From Bradyrhizobium elkanii USDA 76 (GTDB taxonomy: Bacteria; Pseudomonadota; Alphaproteobacteria; Rhizobiales; Xanthobacteraceae): a DNA stretch of 64,000 nt. The notes under the pieces are model-generated. The model saw only the letters and a program-made list of their open reading frames with translations, ran no database searches and had not been told where the DNA came from. This document shows, one piece after another, positions 1-7,617 of the stretch (position 1 is its first letter; each line of letters starts with the position of its first letter). The translations under genes were made by a program, and so were the position numbers. Where the stretch lies: the NCBI RefSeq assembly GCF_023278185.1, contig NZ_CP066356.1:6626001-6690000 (forward strand). Reading direction: 5' to 3'.

Positions 1-16
1 GATCGCCCCAGCAAGC

Positions 17-102
17 GTAGCCCGCATGAGCGAAGCGACATCCGGGGTCGACATGCAACGCGCAAGATCAATCCCGCATATCGCTTCGCTCATGCGGGCT
101 AC
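17..102. repeat. dispersed extragenic palindrome
   Basis: Arms at 17-38 and 81-102 (GTAGCCCGCATGAGCGAAGC type) are perfect inverted complements across a 42-base centre. This is a common intergenic palindrome in Bradyrhizobium. It lies just downstream of the small minus-strand gene ending at 117 and may fold as a transcript 3' end. Confidence 0.75.
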
Positions 103-116
103 TTGCTATCTCTTGA

Positions 117-326
117 TCATGACGGATCGTGACCAGTGCTTTGCAACGCAGGATTGGACACGGCTTTAGCACCGGCCGGCTTTTCCTCTGCCGCTCGTGC
201 GAGTTTCCTCCATTCCTCGGCAGCCTGCAGCCAAGCTTCCTTCGCGCTCGCGGACGTGGCCTTGGCCGCCTCGTCTTCACATTCGGCAGCTTTCTGCCGG
301 TATCGTTCAACGTCCTGCGTAGGCAT
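117..326 (-). CDS. small hypothetical protein, Bradyrhizobium type (69 aa)
   Basis: A 69-residue, charged, alanine-rich and helix-prone protein beginning MPTQDVERYRQKAAECED and carrying AWLQAAEEWRKLARAAEE in the middle. I recognise this as a type of small protein very common in Bradyrhizobium genomes, of unknown function. It has no signal peptide or membrane segment. The ATG at 326 is preferred over an upstream in-frame TTG at 338. The amphipathic heptad-like pattern suggests a soluble helical or coiled-coil protein; no role can be assigned. Confidence 0.7.
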   Translation of the reverse strand: MPTQDVERYRQKAAECEDEAAKATSASAKEAWLQAAEEWRKLARAAEEKPAGAKAVSNPALQSTGHDPS

Positions 327-487
327 GTGCTTGGGCAACTACCTTGACGGAAGAGGTTCCAAGGTTAGCGCTGCGGCGCGCCGGAGCGCAGCCGTATGAC
401 TACGGTGCTCCCGCCAGAGAGCAGACCAAGCCACCAACCGTGTGGCTGGAGGACAGCCCGGCAAGTCCTGAAGCTCTGCGCCCCGCT

Positions 488-700
488 CTACGACGGAAAG
501 TCAGCAGACTTGACCTGAATACGGTCGGCATGCAGCGACCATTCGCAAAGCCTTTCCGCTTCGCAGAATCTCTTCTTGGCGATCTCCTCGGCCTCCCCCT
601 CAGTCGGAGCGTCGATCTCAAGGATCCTCTGGCAAATCTCGGCCTGCCGACCGTTCTCGCCGAGCACATCTTTCATGAAGCAAATGACGAAGTGCGACAT
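488..700 (-). CDS. small hypothetical protein downstream of a FixK-type box (70 aa)
   Basis: A 70-residue soluble protein starting MSHFVICFMKDVLGENG, with three cysteines in the middle and C-terminal part. The ATG at 700 follows a strong GGGAGG Shine-Dalgarno, which decides the start against a TTG further up. About 62 bases upstream of the start codon lies a perfect TTGA-N6-TCAA box (762-775), suggesting microoxic control by a FixK/FNR protein (inference). I recognise the protein as a rhizobial hypothetical but know no function for it. Confidence 0.7.
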   Translation of the reverse strand: MSHFVICFMKDVLGENGRQAEICQRILEIDAPTEGEAEEIAKKRFCEAERLCEWSLHADRIQVKSADFPS

Positions 701-761
701 CGGGACCTCCCGCAACTTCTGTGAGGTTCGCCTCTTCTAAGCTCATCTGATGTGAGCATTT

Positions 762-775
762 TTGACGAGGATCAA
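762..775 (-). promoter_or_regulatory. candidate FixK/FNR binding site TTGA-N6-TCAA
   Basis: TTGACGAGGATCAA matches the rhizobial FixK2/FNR consensus (TTG-A/C-N6-T/G-CAA) in both half-sites. Its centre (768.5) is about 68 bases from the start codon at 700. With an activator bound at -40.5, transcription would start near 728 and leave a leader of about 28 bases carrying the GGGAGG ribosome site. No clear -10 element was found, so this rests on the match and its spacing. Confidence 0.5.
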
Positions 776-1091
776 GCTTCTAGCGGGATGTCGGTTTTGG
801 TCAAAAGCCGCCTCATGGCAGCCAAACGGGGCCGCGTCCGCTCTGCCCAAATGGAGCTGACCTGCTGACGGACGAATGGACCTTCAGCTTCGGACCCACA
901 ACCAGTAAACCGCAGGACGAGCACAAGAGTCCCGCTTCGCCTCCAAGACCCGACATTTTGCAGGTTTATGAGTACACGCCGAGGTCCACGCGGATCGCGT
1001 AGCCAAGAACGGTTACGAGCACGACCACGCAGGCAGTCGAAGGTGGCGCGGATGCAATCCGCGACGAATGAGGGGTTTGTCTCCGCGGAGA

Positions 1092-1160
1092 GAGACCCCT
1101 CACCCGGCTTCACCTCGCTCCGCTCGATTTCGCCACCCTCTCCCACAAGGGGAGAGGGCG
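1092..1160. repeat. dispersed repeat with ACCCTCTCCCACAAGG core
   Basis: Pattern of CCCCTCACCCGGCTTCAC followed by a CCTCTCCCACAAGGGGAGAGG hairpin, a widespread intergenic element in Bradyrhizobiaceae. It sits directly downstream of the HtrA gene stop and could act as its 3' hairpin. Confidence 0.6.
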
Positions 1161-1187
1161 CAGCTCGCGCGCGGATAGCGCGCACGC

Positions 1188-2210
1188 TCACTGCTTCGCG
1201 GGCTTCCGCCCGATCGGGTGGATCTCGATCGCGCGGAGGCGGCCGAGGCGGAGCACGTCCATCGACAGGGTGCGGTCGATCCGGCTGTGATCGAGCGCGC
1301 GGATCAGGTCGTCGACACCGTTGATCTCGATGCCGTCGAGCCTGATCACGACGTCGCCCGGCAGCAGCGCGGCGCGCGCGGCCGGGCTGTCCGGCTCGAT
1401 CTGCATCAGGAGCGCGCCCATCTTGTTCTCGACGCCGGCCAGCACCGCATGCCGCCGCGGCACCGGCGCGGTCTGGCCGGCGACGCCGATATAGGCGCGG
1501 CGGACATAGCCGTGGCGGATGATCTCCGACAGCACGAACTGCGCGGTGTTGCTGGCGACCGCAAAGCAGATGCCCTGCGCGCCGTTGATGATCGCGGTGT
1601 TGATGCCGATCACCTCGCCCTTCGACGACACCAGCGGCCCGCCGGAATTGCCGGGGTTGAGCGCGGCGTCGGTCTGGATCACGTCCTCGATGGTCCGCCC
1701 GCTCACCGAGCGGATCGAGCGTCCCAGCGCCGAGACCACGCCGGCGGTGACCGTCGATTCGAAGCCGAGCGGATTGCCGATCGCGACCACGAGCTGGCCG
1801 CGCCGCAAGGTCTTGGAGTTGCCGAGCGAGGCATAGGGCAGATCGCGCGCGCCGTCGGCCCGCAGCAAGGCGAGATCGGTGTCGGGATCGACGCCGAGCA
1901 CATGGGCGTCGGTGACGAAGCCCTCGGTGTCGCGCAGGCGGATCTCCTTCGACGATCCGACCACATGGCTGTTGGTCAGCACGAAGCCGTCTGGTGAGAT
2001 CACGATGCCCGAGCCGAGCCCGCCGCGCTCGCGCGCGTTGCGCACTTTCGGTCCGGTTTCGACCCGGACCACGGCGGGGCCGACGCGGTCGGTGACGTCG
2101 ATCACGGCATTGGAATAGGCATCCAGCAACGCCCGGTCGTTATCCCGGGCAGCATCGGCCGTCGCCGCTGACGGCGCGTCAGCGGCGGAATCTGAGGTAA
2201 AATCCAGCAT
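1188..2210 (-). CDS. HtrA/DegP-like trypsin-family serine protease with one PDZ domain
   Basis: 340 residues. Trypsin-like domain (about 40-235) with the full triad: His82 in TNSHVV, Asp112 in DPDTDLALL, Ser189 in NPGNSGGPL. One PDZ domain follows (about 245-335, with SPAARAALLPGDVVIRLDG). DegP-class proteases normally begin with a signal peptide or membrane anchor and often have two PDZ domains; this one starts directly with a soluble alanine/aspartate-rich segment, so as read it would be cytoplasmic. An AAAGGA site precedes the ATG. Likely role: protein quality control or regulatory cleavage (family knowledge). The gene stands alone between repeats and the oxidoreductase operon. Confidence 0.9.
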   Translation of the reverse strand: MLDFTSDSAADAPSAATADAARDNDRALLDAYSNAVIDVTDRVGPAVVRVETGPKVRNARERGGLGSGIVISPDGFVLTNSHVVGSSKEIRLRDTEGFVTDAHVLGVDPDTDLALLRADGARDLPYASLGNSKTLRRGQLVVAIGNPLGFESTVTAGVVSALGRSIRSVSGRTIEDVIQTDAALNPGNSGGPLVSSKGEVIGINTAIINGAQGICFAVASNTAQFVLSEIIRHGYVRRAYIGVAGQTAPVPRRHAVLAGVENKMGALLMQIEPDSPAARAALLPGDVVIRLDGIEINGVDDLIRALDHSRIDRTLSMDVLRLGRLRAIEIHPIGRKPAKQ

Positions 2211-2300
2211 GGCGAGAGTCCTTTGGTCCCCTCAGATGGTGACCGGTTCCTGCCGCCGCAAGTGGTTACGCCCCCGGCCCGCCCATACCTGCCCAATCGG

Positions 2301-2750
2301 CTAGGTCGCCCGCCGCAACACCCCGCCACGCTCCCTGACCGGATCGAGCAGCGACCAGTCGCCCTCCGGCAGCACATGGCCTTTCGGGAATGGCGCGCGC
2401 AGCTCGAGGCCGAGCGAGCGCAGCACGCGGTCGTCGCGGTAGTAGCATTGCAGCACCACGCGGACGAGCGTTGCCGCGGCAGCGCCGCCATGGCTACGAA
2501 ACTCCCGCGCCACCGCATCGCGCCTGGCATCGTCGAGCTCGGCGAGCGGCTTGCCCGCGAGATCAGCCAGATGATCCAGCGCCTGGGCGACCAGCGCAGT
2601 GTCGCGGCCGAGCGTCGCCAGCATGTCGGCCTGGATCGCGGCATCGTCCGCCCCCGGCACCTTGTACTCGTCGCTTGCGGGAACGATCATCGCGGCGACG
2701 GTGCGCAGATCGGCGCGCTGGGCTGCGGTCAGTTGATTGCTATCGGACAT
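2301..2750 (-). CDS. gluconate 2-dehydrogenase subunit 3-like small partner of the GMC oxidoreductase
   Basis: 149 residues, starting MSDSNQLTAAQRADLRTVAA, with the pattern of the gluconate-2-dehydrogenase gamma (subunit 3) family: IVPASDEYKVPGADDA, then helical segments and a C-terminal region ending in LLDPVRERGG. It follows the GMC gene with only 17 bases between, so the two are an operon. Classic family members carry a Tat signal and work with a membrane cytochrome c subunit; neither is present here. It may act as a chaperone or subunit for the flavoprotein (inference). Confidence 0.75.
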   Translation of the reverse strand: MSDSNQLTAAQRADLRTVAAMIVPASDEYKVPGADDAAIQADMLATLGRDTALVAQALDHLADLAGKPLAELDDARRDAVAREFRSHGGAAAATLVRVVLQCYYRDDRVLRSLGLELRAPFPKGHVLPEGDWSLLDPVRERGGVLRRAT

Positions 2751-2767
2751 GTCGGTCTCTGGCGGTC

Positions 2768-4369
2768 TCAGTCGAACAGATTGGCGAGGCGCTGCTTCAT
2801 CTGGTCGGCGATGTAGAGCGCAAGGGCCTGGATGGTGGAGGTCGGGTTCACCCCGCCCGAGGTGACGAAGATGCTGCCGTCGACGATGAAGAGGTTCTTC
2901 ACGTCGTGCGAGCGGCCCCATTCGTTGACCACGGAGCGCGCCGGATCGGTGCCCATCCGCGCGGTGCCGAGCAGATGCCAGCCGCCCCACGGGATCGGAT
3001 CGTTGATGCAGATGTCGCTGGCGCCGGCGGCCTCGAGAATCTCCCGGCCACGCGCCAGCCCGTGATCCATCATCTTCCGGCTGTTCGCGCTGATCGTGTA
3101 GTCGATCTTCGGCGCGGGGATGCCGTGGCTGTCCTTCAGCACGGGATCGAGCGTGACGCGGTTGTGCTCCTCCGGCAGATCCTCGCAGATCGCCGATACC
3201 GCGAGACGATGGCCGTTGAGCTTGCGGAACACGCGGTGATGATCCTTGCCCCAGGGCAGGATGCCCTTCTGCTCGCTCGCGACCGCCTCGAACACCGGCC
3301 CGGCGCCGCGGCCGAACTGGATGCCGTAGCCGCGGACGAAGCCGCGCGACAGATCGGTGTCGTAGAACTCCTTGCTCCACAGGCAGGTCGGCGGCGCGCG
3401 GTTGCTGTCGGTCGGCTCCTTCACGAAGCCGTAGATCTGCGCATAGGGGTGGAACATCAGGTTCTTGCCGACCAGGCCCGACGAATTGGCGAGGCCATTC
3501 GGGAATTTGCCTGACGCCGAATTGAGCAGCAGCCGCGGCGTGCCGACACCGTTGCAGGCGATGATGACGACTTCGGCCGGCTGAAACTGCTCGACGCCGT
3601 CCTTGTCGTAATAGACGGCGCCGGAGGCCATGCCGTGCTCATTGGTCAGGATCTCGCGCACCCGGCAATGGGTCTTGAGCTCGACCCCGGCGCGGACCGC
3701 GTGCGGCCAGTAGGTGATGTCGGTCGAGGCCTTGGCACCCTGCGCGCAGGCCGGCGTGCAGTGGCCGAGATTGATGCAGCGCGCCCTGCCCTCGTAGTCC
3801 ATCGTCGCCACCGTCGTGTCCGACGGCCACCAGTGCCAGCCGAGCTTGTTCATGGCCTTGCCGATCAAGGGGCCCGATAGCCCGAGCGGCTGCTGCGGCA
3901 TCGGCGGGTGGCTCAGCGGCGACAGCGGATCGCCCGACAGGCCCGAGACGCCCATCATCCGATCGTTCTCCTCGAAGAACGGGGTGAGCGCGTCGTAGTC
4001 GATCGGCCAGTCGTCGGCGACGCCGTCGAGCGTCTTCACCTTGAAGTCGGACGGATGCAGCCGCGGCCAGTGCGCGGTGTAAATCACCGTCGAGCCGCCG
4101 ACGGCGTTGAAGTTGACGACCTTGATCGGCGAATTGTCGTCGTTGATCGGGTAGTCCTCGGGCCGGCGGCGGACGTTCGGGCTGGACGACCACTCGCCGT
4201 AGAACTTCGCCTCCCAGTCGCGCCCGGTGCTCGGATATTCGGCCGGATTCATCCAGCCGCCCTGATCGAGGCAGAGGATATGCATCTTGGTATCGGCGAG
4301 GCTCCAGGCCACCGCGGCGCCGGAGGCGCCGGCGCCGATGATCAGGACGTCAACGGGATCGTTCTTCAT
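2768..4369 (-). CDS. GMC-family FAD oxidoreductase (gluconate/sorbosone-dehydrogenase type)
   Basis: 533 residues. N-terminal FAD-binding LIIGAGASGAAVA (about 9-21), GMC pattern NAVGGSTVIYTAHWPR (89-103), and catalytic pair His465 (GGWHLLGTARMG) and Asn508 (SGGVNPTST). A cysteine group (Cys198, Cys204, Cys208, in CINLGHCTPAC) sits where FAD-glucose dehydrogenases bind a 3Fe-4S cluster, suggesting electron transfer rather than oxygen use (inference). No Tat signal is visible. Expected reaction: oxidation of an alcohol to a ketone or aldehyde. The start has an AAGGAAC site. Co-transcribed with the small subunit gene and probably with the P450 66 bases upstream. Confidence 0.9.
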   Translation of the reverse strand: MKNDPVDVLIIGAGASGAAVAWSLADTKMHILCLDQGGWMNPAEYPSTGRDWEAKFYGEWSSSPNVRRRPEDYPINDDNSPIKVVNFNAVGGSTVIYTAHWPRLHPSDFKVKTLDGVADDWPIDYDALTPFFEENDRMMGVSGLSGDPLSPLSHPPMPQQPLGLSGPLIGKAMNKLGWHWWPSDTTVATMDYEGRARCINLGHCTPACAQGAKASTDITYWPHAVRAGVELKTHCRVREILTNEHGMASGAVYYDKDGVEQFQPAEVVIIACNGVGTPRLLLNSASGKFPNGLANSSGLVGKNLMFHPYAQIYGFVKEPTDSNRAPPTCLWSKEFYDTDLSRGFVRGYGIQFGRGAGPVFEAVASEQKGILPWGKDHHRVFRKLNGHRLAVSAICEDLPEEHNRVTLDPVLKDSHGIPAPKIDYTISANSRKMMDHGLARGREILEAAGASDICINDPIPWGGWHLLGTARMGTDPARSVVNEWGRSHDVKNLFIVDGSIFVTSGGVNPTSTIQALALYIADQMKQRLANLFD

Positions 4370-4395
4370 TCTTGTTCCTTGAAGTCTCTTCTTTC

Positions 4396-4422
4396 GTCAT
4401 TGCGAGGAGCGATAACAATGAC
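4396..4422. repeat. small inverted repeat between P450 and GMC genes
   Basis: GTCATTG (4396-4402) and CAATGAC (4416-4422) form a 7-bp stem around a 13-base loop in the 66-base gap. It resembles the tip of a dispersed CGTCATTGCGAGGAGC repeat. It could attenuate read-through from the P450 gene. Confidence 0.45.
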
Positions 4423-4435
4423 GGGATAATGCAGC

Positions 4436-5659
4436 TCAATTGACGATTCTCACCGGCAAGCTTCGTATACCGCGAATGAAATTGGAATAGAGCCTTTGCG
4501 GCGGGCCCATCATCTCAAAACGCAGATCGCGCGCCAGAACCTCCTCCCAGAGGATGCGCAGCTGCTGCTCGGCGAGGCGGTCGCCGACGCAGCGGTGGAC
4601 GCCGGCGCCGAAGGCGAGATGCTGGCGCGGCTTGGCGCGGTCGATGATGAATTCGTCGGCGCGCTCGATCTTGTCCTCGTCGCGGTTGCCGGAGATGTAC
4701 CACATCACGACCTTGTCGCCCTTCTTGATCCGGCGGCCGGCAAGCTCGACATCGTTGCGTGCGGTGCGGCGCATGTGCAGCACCGGCGTGTGGTAGCGGA
4801 TGGTCTCGGAGACCAGGTTCGGGATCAGCTCCGGCCTGGCGCGGACCAGCTCGAACTGCTCCGGGTTCTCGCACAGCGCCATCAGCCCGGCCGACATCGA
4901 ATTGCGCGTGGTGTCGTTGCCGCCGACGATCAGGAGCCCGATCGTGCCGATGAACTCGCGCGGCTCCAGATTCCGCGTCGCGTCCGAATGCGCCAGCATC
5001 GAGATCAAATCGAAAGTCGGCGGCGCATCGATCCGCGCGTCCCACAGCTTGCGGAAATATTCTCCCATCTTGACCAGTTCGGCGGTGCGTTCAGCCTCCG
5101 AATGCACCACCGCGTCGGGGGATTCGACGTTGGCGATCGCGACATCCGACCACCAGGTCAGCTTGGCGCGGTCTTCGGAGGGGAAATCGAACAGCGTCGC
5201 CAGCATCATGTTGGTGAGGTCGACCGAGACCCGCTCGGCCCAGTCGAAGGTCTCGTTGCGCGGCAACGCGTCGAGCACGGCCGAGGTGCGCTTGCGGATC
5301 AGGGTGTCGAAATTGGCAAGGTTCGACGGCGCCACGATCGGCGCCACCGTGCGACGCTGCGCGGTGTGGCCGGGCGGGTCCATGCGGATGAAGCTCGGCC
5401 GCTCCTGCCCCTTCGGCTGGTCCGCGACCTGGATACCGCCGAGCTCGGAGGCCGACGAATAGTTCTGGTGATCCAGCTCGACCGCGAAGATGTCGTCGTA
5501 GCGCGTCACCGACCAGTACGGGCCGTAGGCCGACGCCTCGCAATAATGCACGGGATTGTCGCGGCGGAGCTGCGCGAACAGCGGCCGCCAGGTGTCGTCC
5601 TGATAAAGCCGGGGATTGCTGACGTCTGTCGACGTCGGCCTGCGCAGCGCCTCTCCCAT
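4436..5659 (-). CDS. cytochrome P450
   Basis: 407 residues from the ATG at 5659 (MGEALRRPTSTDV); upstream in-frame codons run through the promoter region and were not used. I-helix GGNDTT variant of the AGxDTT oxygen-activation motif, ExxR as ETIRYHTP, and heme-binding FGAGVHRCVGDRLA with ligand Cys357. Soluble bacterial class, resembling CYP108/CYP111-type terpene or alkyl hydroxylases (family-level guess). No ferredoxin or reductase gene is adjacent, so electrons must come from elsewhere. It is divergent from a Baeyer-Villiger monooxygenase and upstream of an alcohol dehydrogenase-type GMC enzyme, which fits stepwise hydroxylation, oxidation and ring or chain cleavage of a hydrophobic substrate. 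Confidence 0.92.
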   Translation of the reverse strand: MGEALRRPTSTDVSNPRLYQDDTWRPLFAQLRRDNPVHYCEASAYGPYWSVTRYDDIFAVELDHQNYSSASELGGIQVADQPKGQERPSFIRMDPPGHTAQRRTVAPIVAPSNLANFDTLIRKRTSAVLDALPRNETFDWAERVSVDLTNMMLATLFDFPSEDRAKLTWWSDVAIANVESPDAVVHSEAERTAELVKMGEYFRKLWDARIDAPPTFDLISMLAHSDATRNLEPREFIGTIGLLIVGGNDTTRNSMSAGLMALCENPEQFELVRARPELIPNLVSETIRYHTPVLHMRRTARNDVELAGRRIKKGDKVVMWYISGNRDEDKIERADEFIIDRAKPRQHLAFGAGVHRCVGDRLAEQQLRILWEEVLARDLRFEMMGPPQRLYSNFIRGIRSLPVRIVN

Positions 5660-5816
5660 CGCTTCACTCCCGTTAGGTTCCGTCGCCGCTTGGCGGGCGA
5701 TCGTTGTGTCGGGCCGACGATAGAGGGAATCCCGCGGCCGAGTAAAGCCACGGGGCGGACAGACCGCCGCGCGGAATGCGCGCGGGCCCACGCACCCGGC
5801 AAATCCCGATAGCTGC

Positions 5817-5845
5817 CCCGCTGTTCGATGTTTGTCGGCAGCGGG
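5817..5845. promoter_or_regulatory. inverted repeat in the P450/BVMO divergent promoter
   Basis: CCCGCTG (5817-5823) and CAGCGGG (5839-5845) are perfect 7-base arms about 50 bases upstream of the BVMO GTG, inside the 235-base divergent intergenic region. It could be an operator or a leader hairpin; nothing identifies the regulator, and no regulator gene is adjacent. Confidence 0.3.
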
Positions 5846-5894
5846 AAGACCGGCTAGCCTTGCCGGCAATCAATCCATCAGGGAGCAACGACAG

Positions 5895-7529
5895 GTGGCC
5901 GAATTGCGCCAGGACAACACCGCCCAGACGGCTGCGCTGGACTACGACGTCATCATCATCGGCGCCGGCCTGTCCGGCATGTACCAGCTCTACCGGCTGC
6001 GCGAGCTCGGTCTTAGCGCGCGCGTGTTCGAGGCCGGCACCGGCGTCGGCGGCACCTGGTACTGGAACCGCTATCCCGGCGCGCGCTTCGATTCCGAAAG
6101 CTATTCCTACGGCTACTCGTTCTCGAAGGAGCTGCTAGAGGAATGGGAGTGGTCGGAGCATTTCGCCGGCCAGCCCGAGACCTTGCGCTACTGCAATTAT
6201 GTCGCCGACAAGTTCGACCTGCGCCGCGACATCCAGTTCGAGAGCCGCGTCACATCAGCGATCTACCAGGACGACACGCGAAGCTGGCGGATCACGCTGG
6301 AGAGCGGCGCGCGGTACGCCTGCCGCTTCCTGATCACCGCGATCGGTCCGTTGTCGACCCCTACCCTGCCGCGCATCGAGGGCCGCGACGATTTCAGGGG
6401 CCAATCGTTCCACACCGCGCGCTGGCCGAAGCAGAAGGTGGATTTCACCGGCAAGCGCGTCGCCGTGATCGGCACCGGCGCGACCGGCATCCAGACCATC
6501 CAGACGATCGCCGGCGAGGTCGGGCATCTCACCGTGTTCCAGCGCACCGCCAACTGGGCGGCGCCGCTGCACAACGGCAAGATCGACGCCGAGACGCAAG
6601 CCAGGATCAAGGCCGGCTATCCCGAGATCTTCGCGCGCTGCAAGGAGACCTTCGCCTGCTTCGTGCATACGCCCGATCCCCGCGGCGCGTTCGAGGTGAG
6701 CGAGGCGGAGCGCGAGGCGTTCTACGAGAAGCTCTATGGCGAGCGCGGCTTCGGCATCTGGCAGGGCAATTTCAAGGATATCCTGATCGACCGCGCGGCG
6801 AATGCCACGATCAGCGATTTCGTCGCGCGCAAGATCCGCGAGCGCGTCAGGGATCCCAAGGTCGCGGAGATGCTGATCCCGAAGAACCACGGCTTCGGCA
6901 CGCGGCGGCTGCCACTCGAGACCTTCTATTACGAGGTCTACAACCGCGACAATGTCGAGCTCGTCGACATCAAGGAGACGCCGATCGAGCGGATCACGCC
7001 CGAGGGCATCCGGACCACCGACAAGGACTACGCCTTCGACATCATCATCTACGCCACCGGCTTCGATGCCATCACAGGCAGCTTCGACAAGATCGATTTC
7101 CGCGGCGCGCACGGTGCGCGGCTGAAGGAGAAATGGACGCACGGCCCCGCGACCTATCTCGGGCTGATGGTCGACGGCTTCCCCAACATGATGATGCTGA
7201 TGGGCCCGCACACCGCGCTCGGCAACATCCCGCGCAGCATCGAATACAGCGTCGACTGGGTCACCGGGCTGATCCGCTTCGCGAAAGCGAAAGGCCTGAC
7301 CTTCCTCGATGCCACGCCCGAGGGCACCGCCGACTGGACCGAGCATGTCAAGGCGCTCGGCACAGGCCTGCTCTCCAACGAGGTCGATTCCTGGATGACC
7401 GGCATCAACCGCAATGTCGAGGGCAAGCAGACCCGCATCGTCGCCCGCTACAGCGGCAGCGCCCCGGCGTATCGCGCGCGATGCGACGAGGTGGCGGCGA
7501 AGGGGTATGTGGAGTTGAGGTTGGGCTAA
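5895..7529 (+). CDS. flavin-containing Baeyer-Villiger monooxygenase (cyclohexanone/phenylacetone type)
   Basis: 544 residues from a GTG at 5895 preceded by GGGAGC; an upstream TTG (5832) has no ribosome site. FAD Rossmann motif IIGAGLSGMY (21-30), the diagnostic BVMO fingerprint FRGQSFHTARWP (about 167-178), and the NADPH Rossmann motif VIGTGATGIQ (191-200). The length matches type I BVMOs. It inserts oxygen next to a ketone to give an ester or lactone, using NADPH and O2. It is divergent from the P450 and convergent with the acyl-CoA carboxylase, suggesting a catabolic route alcohol, ketone, lactone (inference). Substrate unknown. Confidence 0.93.
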   Translation: MAELRQDNTAQTAALDYDVIIIGAGLSGMYQLYRLRELGLSARVFEAGTGVGGTWYWNRYPGARFDSESYSYGYSFSKELLEEWEWSEHFAGQPETLRYCNYVADKFDLRRDIQFESRVTSAIYQDDTRSWRITLESGARYACRFLITAIGPLSTPTLPRIEGRDDFRGQSFHTARWPKQKVDFTGKRVAVIGTGATGIQTIQTIAGEVGHLTVFQRTANWAAPLHNGKIDAETQARIKAGYPEIFARCKETFACFVHTPDPRGAFEVSEAEREAFYEKLYGERGFGIWQGNFKDILIDRAANATISDFVARKIRERVRDPKVAEMLIPKNHGFGTRRLPLETFYYEVYNRDNVELVDIKETPIERITPEGIRTTDKDYAFDIIIYATGFDAITGSFDKIDFRGAHGARLKEKWTHGPATYLGLMVDGFPNMMMLMGPHTALGNIPRSIEYSVDWVTGLIRFAKAKGLTFLDATPEGTADWTEHVKALGTGLLSNEVDSWMTGINRNVEGKQTRIVARYSGSAPAYRARCDEVAAKGYVELRLG

Positions 7530-7568
7530 CGTGCGTATTGAGGCGAAGCGCGAGCCACACCCACCGCC

Positions 7569-7594
7569 GTCGTCCCGGCTTTCGCCGGGACGAC
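7569..7594. terminator. hairpin between convergent genes, probable bidirectional terminator
   Basis: GTCGTCCCGGC (7569-7579), loop TTTC, GCCGGGACGAC (7584-7594): a perfect 11-bp stem midway between the BVMO stop (7529) and the carboxylase stop (7618). The same stem is a common Bradyrhizobium repeat tip. No long T-run follows, so the termination role is inferred from position and stem strength. Confidence 0.55.
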
Positions 7595-7617
7595 ACAGAG
7601 TGTGTTGCGCCGTCACC

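Larger units (their letters stand above)
701..1187. other. intergenic region with decayed sequence and a repeat
   Basis: No convincing gene in this 487-base stretch. It holds the FixK-type box near 768, a segment (about 780-960) resembling relict non-coding sequence seen between Bradyrhizobium genes, and a dispersed repeat at about 1092-1160 overlapping the approach to the HtrA stop. Open frames here lack homology I recognise and run through the repeat. Confidence 0.5.

Noticed and set aside
772..1191. 139-residue minus-strand open frame
   Set aside because: It reads through a dispersed repeat and shows no recognisable family; treated as relict non-coding sequence.
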